Shown: one piece after another, positions 24,816 through 31,645 of the stretch | Layout of the letters: every line of letters begins with the position of its first letter | Position numbering within the stretch: position 1 is the stretch's first letter | DNA from: Mycolicibacterium elephantis DSM 44368 | Lineage (GTDB): Bacteria > Actinomycetota > Actinomycetes > Mycobacteriales > Mycobacteriaceae | NCBI RefSeq assembly: GCF_004014805.1 | Contig: NZ_ATDN01000029.1 | Coordinates: 1 to 41,271, forward strand | Reading direction: 5' to 3' | Length of the DNA stretch: 41,271 nt | The notes under the pieces: model-generated | Database searches by the model: none | Told to the model about the DNA's origin: nothing | Seen by the model: the letters and a program-made list of their open reading frames with translations, nothing else | Made by a program: the position numbers and the translations under genes

Positions 24816-25670
24816 CTATCCCGCCAAGTGGAAATTGCCGGACTGACCGTAGATGGCCAGCGAGACGAACAGCACGACGAAGACCGCGGCGATCATGGAC
24901 GTGCGGACCGCCCGTCCGACGGCCTCCCCCACCCCGGCCGGACCACCGGATGCGGTGAACCCGTAGTAGGTGTGCACCAGCATGATCACGACGGCCATCA
25001 GCACCGCCTGAAAGAAGGACCAGATGATGTCGGTCGGGTTCAAGAAGGTGTTGAAGTAGTGGTCGTACACGCCGGAGGACTGCCCGTAGACGACGGTCGT
25101 GCCGAATCGGGCCGCCAGAAACGCCGTCGTCATCGCGACGCAGTACAGCGGCATCACGACGACCACGCCCGCGATCAGGCGATTCGACGCCAGGTAGGCG
25201 ACCGCCCGCACGCCGATCACCTCGAGCGCGTCGATCTCCTCGTTGATCCGCATCGCGCCCAACTGCGCGGTCGCCCCCGCGCCGATGGTGGCGGCCAGCG
25301 CGATCCCGGCGATCACGGGGGCGATCAGACGGACGTTGAAGAAGGCCGAGGCGAATCCCGTCAGCGCTTCGACTCCCACGTTGGCGAACTGGTTGTAGCC
25401 CTGGACGGCGACCAGCGCCCCGGTGGACAAGGTCAGAAATCCGACGATGACAACCGTTCCGCCGATCACCGCCAACGCGCCTGTGCCCAAGCTCATCTGG
25501 GCGATCAGCCGCACCGTCTCGCCCTTGTAGTGCACGATCGCGTCCCTGGTGGACACCAAGGTCTCGAAGTAGAACTGCGCCTGCCTGCCGACGCGGGTGA
25601 GCCCGGCCGTGAGGTCGTGGGTGAGCCGGTGCAGTCGCGGCATCCGCGTGCTGGGGACCGCGGCGGTCAC
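24816..25670 (-). CDS. yrbEB: YrbEB, MlaE-type permease of the Mce transporter
   Basis: A 284-residue MlaE-family integral membrane permease with about five hydrophobic helices. The signature GAGATAQLGAMRINEEIDAL (about 134-153) is the conserved loop that contacts the ATPase MceG/Mkl; VASGGPAGVGEAVGRAV-like sequence near 243 matches the family end. The ATPase itself is encoded elsewhere in mycobacteria and is not in the window. GTG25670 overlaps the yrbEA stop as GTGA. Confidence 0.94.
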   Translation of the reverse strand: MTAAVPSTRMPRLHRLTHDLTAGLTRVGRQAQFYFETLVSTRDAIVHYKGETVRLIAQMSLGTGALAVIGGTVVIVGFLTLSTGALVAVQGYNQFANVGVEALTGFASAFFNVRLIAPVIAGIALAATIGAGATAQLGAMRINEEIDALEVIGVRAVAYLASNRLIAGVVVVMPLYCVAMTTAFLAARFGTTVVYGQSSGVYDHYFNTFLNPTDIIWSFFQAVLMAVVIMLVHTYYGFTASGGPAGVGEAVGRAVRTSMIAAVFVVLFVSLAIYGQSGNFHLAG

Positions 25671-26494
25671 AACGTCACCTTCACACCGACGGCGGTCGCG
25701 ACGATGTTGATCGCGAACAGCGCCACGAAGGTGAACACGACCGTTTCGTTGACGGCGTTGCCGACGCCCGCGGGCCCGCCGCCCACGGAGACGCCTTTGT
25801 AGCAGGCGATCAGTCCGGCCGCCAGCCCGAACAGGCTCGACTTGATCAGCGCCACAACGACATCGGGCGCCTTCGTGATCACCGTCAGACCTCCGACGAA
25901 CGAACCCGGCGTGACGTGCTGAACGAAGACCGAGAACGCGAAGCTGCCGACGAGGCCGACGAGGATCACCACCGACGACAGCAGGGTCGCCACCACCGTG
26001 GCCGCGAGTACGCGCGGCACGACCAGCGCCTGGATCGGGTTGACGCCCATCACCTTCAACGCGTCGAGTTCCTCGCGAATGGTCCGCGCCCCCAGATCAG
26101 CACACATCGCCGTGGCGCCCGCTCCGGAGACGACCAGCACCGTGACGACCGGGCCGATCTGCGTCACCGTGCCGTATGCCGCTCCGGTCCCCGAGTAGTC
26201 GGCGGCGCCGAACTCGACCAGCAGGATGTTGAACGTGAACACCAGCAGGACGGTGAACGGTATCGCCAACATCAACGTGGGGAACAGCGATACCCGAGCG
26301 ACGAACCAGGACTGAAGGATGAACTCGCGCCAAGCGAAGGGACGGCGCGGAATCGACACCAGCACGTCGAGCGCCATGGCGAAGAAGCCGCCGACGGCCC
26401 CCAGCGGCTTGCCCGCTCTCGTCGTACTGAGCTTGTCCAGCCGGGCACTCAGGCTACTCATCCCGGTGTCCGACGCACTCTCGCCACCGAGCAA
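25667..26494 (-). CDS. yrbEA: YrbEA, MlaE-type permease of the Mce transporter
   Basis: A 275-residue MlaE-family permease, first gene of the mce operon. The conserved loop is CADLGARTIREELDALKVMG at about 141-160, and GGGPAGVGNAVNETVV lies near the C terminus. The longest frame starts with a TTG at 26494; ATG26461 (residue 12, SSLSARLDKLS) is equally likely and would give 264 residues. Neither has a convincing ribosome binding site. A SigA-like promoter lies at 26577-26605. Confidence 0.92.
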   Translation of the reverse strand: MLGGESASDTGMSSLSARLDKLSTTRAGKPLGAVGGFFAMALDVLVSIPRRPFAWREFILQSWFVARVSLFPTLMLAIPFTVLLVFTFNILLVEFGAADYSGTGAAYGTVTQIGPVVTVLVVSGAGATAMCADLGARTIREELDALKVMGVNPIQALVVPRVLAATVVATLLSSVVILVGLVGSFAFSVFVQHVTPGSFVGGLTVITKAPDVVVALIKSSLFGLAAGLIACYKGVSVGGGPAGVGNAVNETVVFTFVALFAINIVATAVGVKVTL

Positions 26495-26518
26495 GTGAAC
26501 TCATAGGAAACCCATCCT

Positions 26519-26558
26519 GACATGCGGCGATCACAACCTAAACCTAATGACATGCGGT
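26519..26558. repeat. Direct repeat TGACATGCGG, 30-bp period, in the mce leader
   Basis: The 10-mer TGACATGCGG occurs at 26519-26528 and 26549-26558, start to start 30 bases, about three helical turns. Both copies lie between the predicted mce promoter and yrbEA. Two tandem ACCTAA hexamers (26536-26541 and 26542-26547) sit between them. Confidence 0.6.
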
Positions 26559-26576
26559 ATTCTCCGCCGGGGTGAC

Positions 26577-26605
26577 AATCTACTAGCAATAGGTTTAGTT
26601 GCCAA
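26577..26605 (-). promoter_or_regulatory. SigA-like promoter of the mce operon with embedded CTAAACCT element
   Basis: Minus strand TTGGCA (26605-26600), 17-base spacer, TAGATT (26582-26577). The spacer contains CTAAACCT (26598-26591), an inverted copy of the element at 26538-26545, so a repressor there would block RNA polymerase. Predicted start near 26570. Confidence 0.65.
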
Positions 26606-26667
26606 GCCCGAGTTGTGGACCCATTCGCATTCGGGCGCAGCTGGGCCGCTGCGCACTCACGGCGATG

Positions 26668-27321
26668 TCAGGCCGACGGCTTCTCGGCGCCGCGCGCGTA
26701 CTCGTCGCTGAAGATCAGGCCGTAGAGGAAACTGCGGATCCTGTTCGCGAACAGCTCCTTCACCGTGAACTCATTGGCCTCGAGTGCTGCGGTGAGGTTC
26801 GGATGCTCCTCGGGGCTCACCGCGGGGAAGAGGGCACCGCGCGTGCGGGGCTTGCGTACCGCCTCGCTCAACACCGCACCCACGCAGAGCGTTTCGACCC
26901 CGTCGAGGATCTGCACGTGCAGGTGCACCGGCACGCCGGAGTCGTGGAGGTAACGTGCCGCATCCTCGAATCCGGGCACGAGCAGTTCCCGGGGCAGGTG
27001 CTTGATGAGGACCGGCGCCGCGTTGCGGTGGCGCAGCACCGATTGCCGAAAATTCAGCCCGAGGCTGACGAAGTACTCCGGCCAGTCCGGACCCGGCGGG
27101 CGCCGCGGCCGGATCACCGACTTGCCGGCGATGTGGCGCGCCACCGCGATGAGGATGTCGTCCTTGCTTCCGAAGTGGTGGTAGAGCGAGGGCGCCCGCA
27201 CACCCAGATGCTGCGCGAGTCGGGGCAGGCTGAACGCGTCGAGTCCCTCTTCGTCGATGATCTCGATCGACGCCTCGACGGCGGCCGTGCGGCTGATCAA
27301 GGGCTTTGACGGCCGGGCCAT
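26668..27321 (-). CDS. TetR-family regulator beside the mce operon
   Basis: A 217-residue TetR regulator. The N-terminal domain contains SRTAAVEASIEIIDEEGLDAF and the recognition region LAQHLGVRAPSLYHHFGSKDD (about 35-55). The C-terminal domain looks TetR_C-like (HRNAAPVLIKHLPRELLVPG). It is the first gene upstream of the mce operon in the same direction and ends 63 bases before the mce -35 box. A CCTAAACCT element in its leader is repeated in the mce leader, which suggests it represses both itself and mce. The ligand is unknown; it may be an intermediate of the neighbouring catabolic genes. Confidence 0.88.
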   Translation of the reverse strand: MARPSKPLISRTAAVEASIEIIDEEGLDAFSLPRLAQHLGVRAPSLYHHFGSKDDILIAVARHIAGKSVIRPRRPPGPDWPEYFVSLGLNFRQSVLRHRNAAPVLIKHLPRELLVPGFEDAARYLHDSGVPVHLHVQILDGVETLCVGAVLSEAVRKPRTRGALFPAVSPEEHPNLTAALEANEFTVKELFANRIRSFLYGLIFSDEYARGAEKPSA

Positions 27322-27332
27322 GTCAGTGAGTT

Positions 27333-27381
27333 CCTAAACCTCGGGGCGGCGCACCGCCGGGTGTCTCGGCTAGCCAGTATA
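27333..27381 (-). promoter_or_regulatory. Putative tetR promoter and CCTAAACCT operator
   Basis: Minus strand TATACT (27381-27376) is a good -10 box; no convincing -35 is seen. Downstream, in the leader, the plus strand reads CCTAAACCT (27333-27341), identical to 26537-26545 before the mce operon. Confidence 0.4.
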
Positions 27382-27472
27382 GGTAGCGCGGGGCGCGAAA
27401 AACGGGTCTCGACCGTGCGTTTCGTCGAGTCGTTCGACCTGGTAAGCGATGATTCCATGTAGCTCACGCAGC

Positions 27473-29035
27473 TCAGTTGCGCGGGGTCCGGCCCAGTCGG
27501 CGCCGCCAGTCATGGGCGCCGAGGAGGCGTACCGCCCGCCCCATCAGCCGGGACCGCCAAGGCGCCACCGGGTACCACAGCGGCTCGGACTTCAGAGCGA
27601 ACCGCTCTTCGACCACGGACTGCTGACGACAGTACTTCAGGACGCCCGCAGCCCCGCCGAACCGCGTGCCGAGCCCGGAGTTCTTCCAGCCGCCCATCGG
27701 AATCGGCATCTGGAATGTTGCCACCAGCGCATTGTTGACCGACACCGATCCGGCCTCGATGCGTCGCGAAAGCTGTTCGGCCTTGCGACGATTCCGCGTC
27801 CACAAGCTGGAGCTGAGACCGTAGTCGGAGTCGTTGGCCAGCGCGACGGCTTCGTTCTCGTCGGCCACGCGCATGATCGCCAGCGTCGGGCCGAAGGTCT
27901 CTTCGCGCATGCACCGCATCGAGTGATCGACGTCGACCAGCACCGTCGGCGCGAAGCCGTTGCCCGGCCTGCGCTGCCCGCCGGTGAGGACCCGGGCTCC
28001 CTTGGCGACGGCATCTTTCACATGCTCTTCGACGATGTCGGTCTGGGCGGGGGTGACCATCGCCCCGATATCGGTGGCGAAGCTTCCCGGTGCGTCCATG
28101 CCCTGGCGCAGCGCGGCGACCCGCGAGGTCACCAGCGCGACGAAGTCGTCATAGACCGGCGCCTCGACGTACACTCGCTCGACTCCCACGCATGCCTGCC
28201 CCGCGTTCGTCATCCCGCCCCACACCGCGGCGCCGGCGGCCCTGTCGAGGTCCGCGTCGGCCAGCACGATCATCGCGTCCTTGCCGCCCAACTCGAGGCT
28301 GCACGGGATCAGGCGCTCGGCGCAGCGCACCGCGATGGCCCGGCCGGTGCGCACCGAGCCGGTGAACATCACCATGTCCACCTGGTCCACCACGGCGGCG
28401 CCGGCCTCCTGGTCGCCGTTCACCGCCGCAAGGACCGGGGGCGCGCCGATGTCCTCCCGCCAGCCACGCACGACCTCGGTCCAGGTCAGCGGCGTCACCT
28501 CAGAGGGCTTGGAGACCACGGCCGCACCGGCGACCAACGCCCCCACCGCGTCCATCATCGGGCCGGCCAACGGGCCGTTCCACGGCGTGATGAGGCCGAC
28601 GAGTTGGTGCGGGCGGACCTGCACGCGCAACCGGCGGACCGCGTTCGCCACACCGGCGGGCTTGACCTTGCGGTCGGCGAGGAAGCGCTCGGCGTTGGCG
28701 GTGAAATAGTTGATGACGTCCAGGGCGACCGACATCTCGAGAGACGCGTCGGCCCACGACTTTCCGGTCTCCTGCTGCACCAGTTCGAGCAGACGTCGCT
28801 CGTTGTCGAGCAGCCAATCCAGCCAGCGCAGCAGGTGGTCGCTGCGCCCCCGTGGCCCCAATGCCTCCCACTGCGGCTGAGCGCGACGCAAATCGTCGCA
28901 GACCGTGGCGATCTCGTCGGCGCTGAGAGCCGGCACCTCCCCGACTTCACGTCCGTCCACCGGACACCTGACGGAGAGCACCGGCCGCCCGGAACGTCCG
29001 TCCGGTCGTCCCGTCACTGCAGCCGGACCTGACAT
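27473..29035 (-). CDS. Aldehyde dehydrogenase family protein
   Basis: A 520-residue NAD(P)-dependent aldehyde dehydrogenase. The coenzyme segment is LVGLITPWNGPLAGPMMDAV, the catalytic Glu is in CSLELGGKDAMIV and the catalytic Cys in TNAGQACVGVERV. A C-terminal extension beyond the usual SGLGTRFGGAAG end holds about 55 residues with Arg-rich sequence. ATG29035 has GGGAG 7 bases upstream and is preferred to the longer frame from 29113. It is divergent from the ferredoxin gene, and ACCTAA elements fill the shared gap. The aldehyde is unknown; context suggests an aldehyde released during lipid breakdown. Confidence 0.9.
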   Translation of the reverse strand: MSGPAAVTGRPDGRSGRPVLSVRCPVDGREVGEVPALSADEIATVCDDLRRAQPQWEALGPRGRSDHLLRWLDWLLDNERRLLELVQQETGKSWADASLEMSVALDVINYFTANAERFLADRKVKPAGVANAVRRLRVQVRPHQLVGLITPWNGPLAGPMMDAVGALVAGAAVVSKPSEVTPLTWTEVVRGWREDIGAPPVLAAVNGDQEAGAAVVDQVDMVMFTGSVRTGRAIAVRCAERLIPCSLELGGKDAMIVLADADLDRAAGAAVWGGMTNAGQACVGVERVYVEAPVYDDFVALVTSRVAALRQGMDAPGSFATDIGAMVTPAQTDIVEEHVKDAVAKGARVLTGGQRRPGNGFAPTVLVDVDHSMRCMREETFGPTLAIMRVADENEAVALANDSDYGLSSSLWTRNRRKAEQLSRRIEAGSVSVNNALVATFQMPIPMGGWKNSGLGTRFGGAAGVLKYCRQQSVVEERFALKSEPLWYPVAPWRSRLMGRAVRLLGAHDWRRRLGRTPRN

Positions 29036-29068
29036 CGTGTGACTCCCTCGGATGATCGGAGGCGATTT

Positions 29069-29155
29069 ACCTAACATCGTAAGTTTTGTCGGCGCCGAAA
29101 CGCAATGTGACACCGCTATGGACTCGCCTTCAACCTAACGCCTATAGTTTTAGGT
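29069..29155. promoter_or_regulatory. Divergent promoter region with ACCTAA elements
   Basis: A perfect inverted repeat ACCTAA (29133-29138), 11 bases, TTAGGT (29150-29155) encloses TATAGT (29143-29148), a good -10 box for the ferredoxin gene. Another ACCTAA (29069-29074) lies just downstream of TACGAT (29081-29076, minus strand), a candidate -10 box for the aldehyde dehydrogenase, with TTGCGT 18 bases further upstream. Both promoters could be held by one regulator. Confidence 0.55.
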
Positions 29156-29186
29156 GTCGTCGCAGGCCCTCGAGGAGAAGTGCCAC

Positions 29187-29381
29187 ATGAGAGTTCGCCT
29201 TGACCGCTCCAAGTGCGCTGGGCACGCGCAGTGCTTCGCCGTCGATGCCGACCTCTTTCCGATCGACGACGACGGTTACTCCATCCTGGAATCGCGCGAG
29301 GTCGCGCCCGGCGACGAAGAGGTCACCCGCGCAGGCGTCGCGGCATGCCCGGAACTGGCGCTGATCCTCGAAGAGGACTGA
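29187..29381 (+). CDS. Ferredoxin, 3Fe-4S type, with His in the variable ligand position
   Basis: A 64-residue acidic ferredoxin of the type that feeds electrons to mycobacterial P450s. The cluster motif is KCAGHAQC and later ACPELAL, that is Cys-x2-His-x2-Cys and a distant Cys-Pro. In [4Fe-4S] relatives the middle position is Cys; mycobacterial P450 ferredoxins vary there, and His is one known variant. ATG29187 has GAGGAGAAG six bases upstream; a GTG at 29154 is rejected because it lies inside the operator. It is the only ferredoxin in the window, so it is a candidate partner of the P450 at 37215-38441 and perhaps of the Rieske oxygenase. No ferredoxin reductase is present. Confidence 0.9.
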   Translation: MRVRLDRSKCAGHAQCFAVDADLFPIDDDGYSILESREVAPGDEEVTRAGVAACPELALILEED

Positions 29382-29400
29382 GCGCATCCTTCGTTTACAA

Positions 29401-29424
29401 CTGACAAATGACGTATGATGTCAG
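29401..29424. promoter_or_regulatory. Palindromic operator upstream of the second TetR gene
   Basis: A perfect inverted repeat CTGACA (29401-29406), 12 bases, TGTCAG (29419-29424). It ends 27 bases before the TetR start codon. Size and place suit a TetR autoregulatory site. The same half-site recurs at 39490-39500 before the SDR-P450 operon. Confidence 0.55.
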
Positions 29425-29451
29425 CATTGGCTCGGTGATCAAGGGAGGCGA

Positions 29452-30069
29452 ATGCCTCGACGCAGAGACGGCTCCGGTCTCAGCAAGGACGTCGACGAGG
29501 CGCGCGAGCAGATTCTGGCCGCCGCGGAAGCGGTCATTTTGCGCTACGGCATCCCCAAGACCACGATGGACGACATCGGCAAAGAGGCCGGTGTATCGCG
29601 GCCGACGGTCTATCGCTACTTCGGCGATCGGGACGCGCTGGTCGCTGCCCTCATCGAGCGACGCGCACGCATGCTCTTCGAGCGGGCACGAAAATTCATC
29701 TTGAGCCATGACACGTTCGCCGAGCAGTTGGTGGAGGGCCTGGTCTACCTCGTGGATCGCGGCCGGAAGGACCCGATCGTGCGCATCCTGGTCAGCCCGG
29801 AGCACATGGGCATGACCACCCCCATCGTCGGCGGAACGAACCTGGCCACGAACCTCACGGCGGAGATGTGGGAGCCGATCTTTCGCCGCGCGATGGAACG
29901 CGGTGAGATCCGCGCCGACTTCGATCTGGGGGCCGTCGCGGAGTGGCTCGCGCTGGTGCAGTACATGATGGTGGGACGGCTGGATTTCGCCCGTTCGAAA
30001 GACCCCGATCACCGCGACATGCTGCGCACGTTCGTGCTGCCGGCGTTTCTTTCGTCCGAGGCCGGCTGA
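29452..30069 (+). CDS. TetR-family regulator
   Basis: A 205-residue TetR regulator. EAREQILAAAEAVILRYGI leads into the helix-turn-helix MDDIGKEAGVSRPTVYRYFG at about 43-62. The ligand-binding half contains VRILVSPEHMGMTTP and a final FVLPAFLS. AAGGGAGG precedes ATG29452 by three bases. It lies 70 bases after the ferredoxin gene and 56 bases before an aldehyde dehydrogenase, all on the plus strand, so the three may be expressed together in part. A palindrome upstream suggests self-control, and shared half-sites suggest control of the operon ending at 31636. Confidence 0.88.
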   Translation: MPRRRDGSGLSKDVDEAREQILAAAEAVILRYGIPKTTMDDIGKEAGVSRPTVYRYFGDRDALVAALIERRARMLFERARKFILSHDTFAEQLVEGLVYLVDRGRKDPIVRILVSPEHMGMTTPIVGGTNLATNLTAEMWEPIFRRAMERGEIRADFDLGAVAEWLALVQYMMVGRLDFARSKDPDHRDMLRTFVLPAFLSSEAG

Positions 30070-30125
30070 GCACAGCGCCGACCCTTGCCGCACTGCCGAT
30101 TCCCCACCTCGAAGGAGCATCCCGG

Positions 30126-31568
30126 ATGACGTCGCACCCCGAAGCCCCGAGCTTGTTCATCGACGGCCGGTTTCGCCCGGCCGCCAAGACGATACCGATA
30201 ATCGAGGCGGCTACCGGCGCGCTGCTGGCCGACGGGCCCTGCGCCACGGAAGCCGACGTCGACGACGCCGTCGCCGCCGCCAACGGGACCGCAGCCCAGG
30301 CTTGGCGTGCGTCGGATCCGCGCGACCGCGCGGACGTCCTGAGGCGGTTCGGCAAGGCGCTTCGGTCGCGGGCCGAGCACACCTCGGTGCTCGTCTCCCG
30401 CGAGAACGGCATGCCGATCACCCTGTCGCGCAGCGTCAACGGCGCATTTCCCTCCGTGCTCGCCGGGTATTACGCGAAGATGATCGGCGCGTGGGAGGCC
30501 GAGGACGTCCGCCCCGCGCTGATCGGCCACACCATCGTGCGGCGGGAACCGGTCGGCGTCGTCGGTGCGATCACCCCGTGGAACTATCCACAGGCGTTGG
30601 CCGTCATGAAGATCGCACCGGCGCTGGCCGCGGGCTGCTCGGTCGTCCTCAAGGCTGCCCCCGAAACCGCTCTCGACGCAATGGTTTTCGCCGAGGCCGC
30701 CGATGAAGTAGGCATACCGCCGGGCGTGCTCAACATCGTGCCCGGCGACGCCGCCGCCGGCAGCCGGCTGGTCTCGCACCCCGATGTCGACAAGATCGCC
30801 TTCACCGGCTCCACCGCAGCCGGCCGAGCCATCGCAGCCGAATGCGGCCGGCTGATCCGTCCGGTCACGCTGGAGCTCGGCGGCAAGTCCGCCGCGATCA
30901 TCCTCGACGACGCCGACCTGACGGCCACGGTCAACGGACTGCGCACGGCCTCATTCGTCAACAACGGGCAGACCTGTCACCTGAGTTCGCGCATCCTGGT
31001 ACCCGATTCCCGCTACGCCGAGTTCGTCGAGGCGATCGCGCAGCTGGCGAGCGACCTGGTCGTCGGTGACCCGCTGCAGGAGAGCACCGAGATCGGTCCG
31101 CTGGTCAGCCAGCGACAGCGGGAGCGGGTGCTGGAGTACATCCAGCTCGGCATCGACAGCGGCGCCAAACTCGTTGCCGGCGGCGACGTTCCGCAGGACC
31201 AGCCGAAGGGCTGGTACGTCTCGCCGACCGTGTTCGCCGATGTCGACAACGCCGACCGGATCGCGCAGGAGGAGATTTTCGGCCCGGTCCTGACGATCAC
31301 CCCCTACACCGACGACGCCGAGGCGGTGCGCATCGCCAACGACAGCGAGTTCGGGCTCGCCGGGACCGTGTGGTCGCAAGACACCGCGCGCGCCACCGAC
31401 ATCGCACGTGCCATCGACACGGGTTCGATCGGGGTCAACGACTACCAGCTCGACATCCAGTCACCGTTCGGCGGCGTCAAGGCGAGCGGGTTGGGCCGCG
31501 AACTCGGTCCCGAAGGCCTGGCGGCCTATCACCGCACCAAGTCGATCTACCGGGCGGGCCCCGCCTGA
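30126..31568 (+). CDS. Aldehyde dehydrogenase family protein
   Basis: A 480-residue aldehyde dehydrogenase. VGAITPWNYPQALAVMKIAP is the coenzyme segment, VTLELGGKSAAII holds the catalytic Glu, and FVNNGQTCHLSSRIL the catalytic Cys. The C-terminal SPFGGVKASGLGRELGPEGL is typical. ATG30126 follows GAAGGAG by 8 bases; the open frame begins earlier, within the TetR gene, but has no signals. It is distinct in sequence from the dehydrogenase at 27473-29035. Its 3' end meets the acyl-CoA synthetase gene across a short tandem repeat. Substrate unknown. Confidence 0.92.
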   Translation: MTSHPEAPSLFIDGRFRPAAKTIPIIEAATGALLADGPCATEADVDDAVAAANGTAAQAWRASDPRDRADVLRRFGKALRSRAEHTSVLVSRENGMPITLSRSVNGAFPSVLAGYYAKMIGAWEAEDVRPALIGHTIVRREPVGVVGAITPWNYPQALAVMKIAPALAAGCSVVLKAAPETALDAMVFAEAADEVGIPPGVLNIVPGDAAAGSRLVSHPDVDKIAFTGSTAAGRAIAAECGRLIRPVTLELGGKSAAIILDDADLTATVNGLRTASFVNNGQTCHLSSRILVPDSRYAEFVEAIAQLASDLVVGDPLQESTEIGPLVSQRQRERVLEYIQLGIDSGAKLVAGGDVPQDQPKGWYVSPTVFADVDNADRIAQEEIFGPVLTITPYTDDAEAVRIANDSEFGLAGTVWSQDTARATDIARAIDTGSIGVNDYQLDIQSPFGGVKASGLGRELGPEGLAAYHRTKSIYRAGPA

Positions 31569-31571
31569 GCG

Positions 31572-31645
31572 AATCGTCCGCTCAGCGGACCCCTGCCCAA
31601 TCGTCCGCTCAGCGGACCCCTGCCCAATCGTCCGCTCAGCGGACC
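31572..31645. repeat. Tandem palindromic repeat, 27-bp unit, about 2.7 copies
   Basis: Units begin at 31572, 31599 and 31626. The first two are identical; the third matches for 20 bases and then diverges. Each holds GTCCGCTCAGCGGAC, a near-perfect hairpin of two 7-bp arms about one base. The array fills the gap between two convergent genes, and the third copy includes the stop codon of the acyl-CoA synthetase. Confidence 0.85.

Noticed and set aside
31572..31645. CRISPR-like array
   Set aside because: The 27-bp units are directly adjacent without unique spacers, and no cas genes are present. It is a tandem palindromic repeat.
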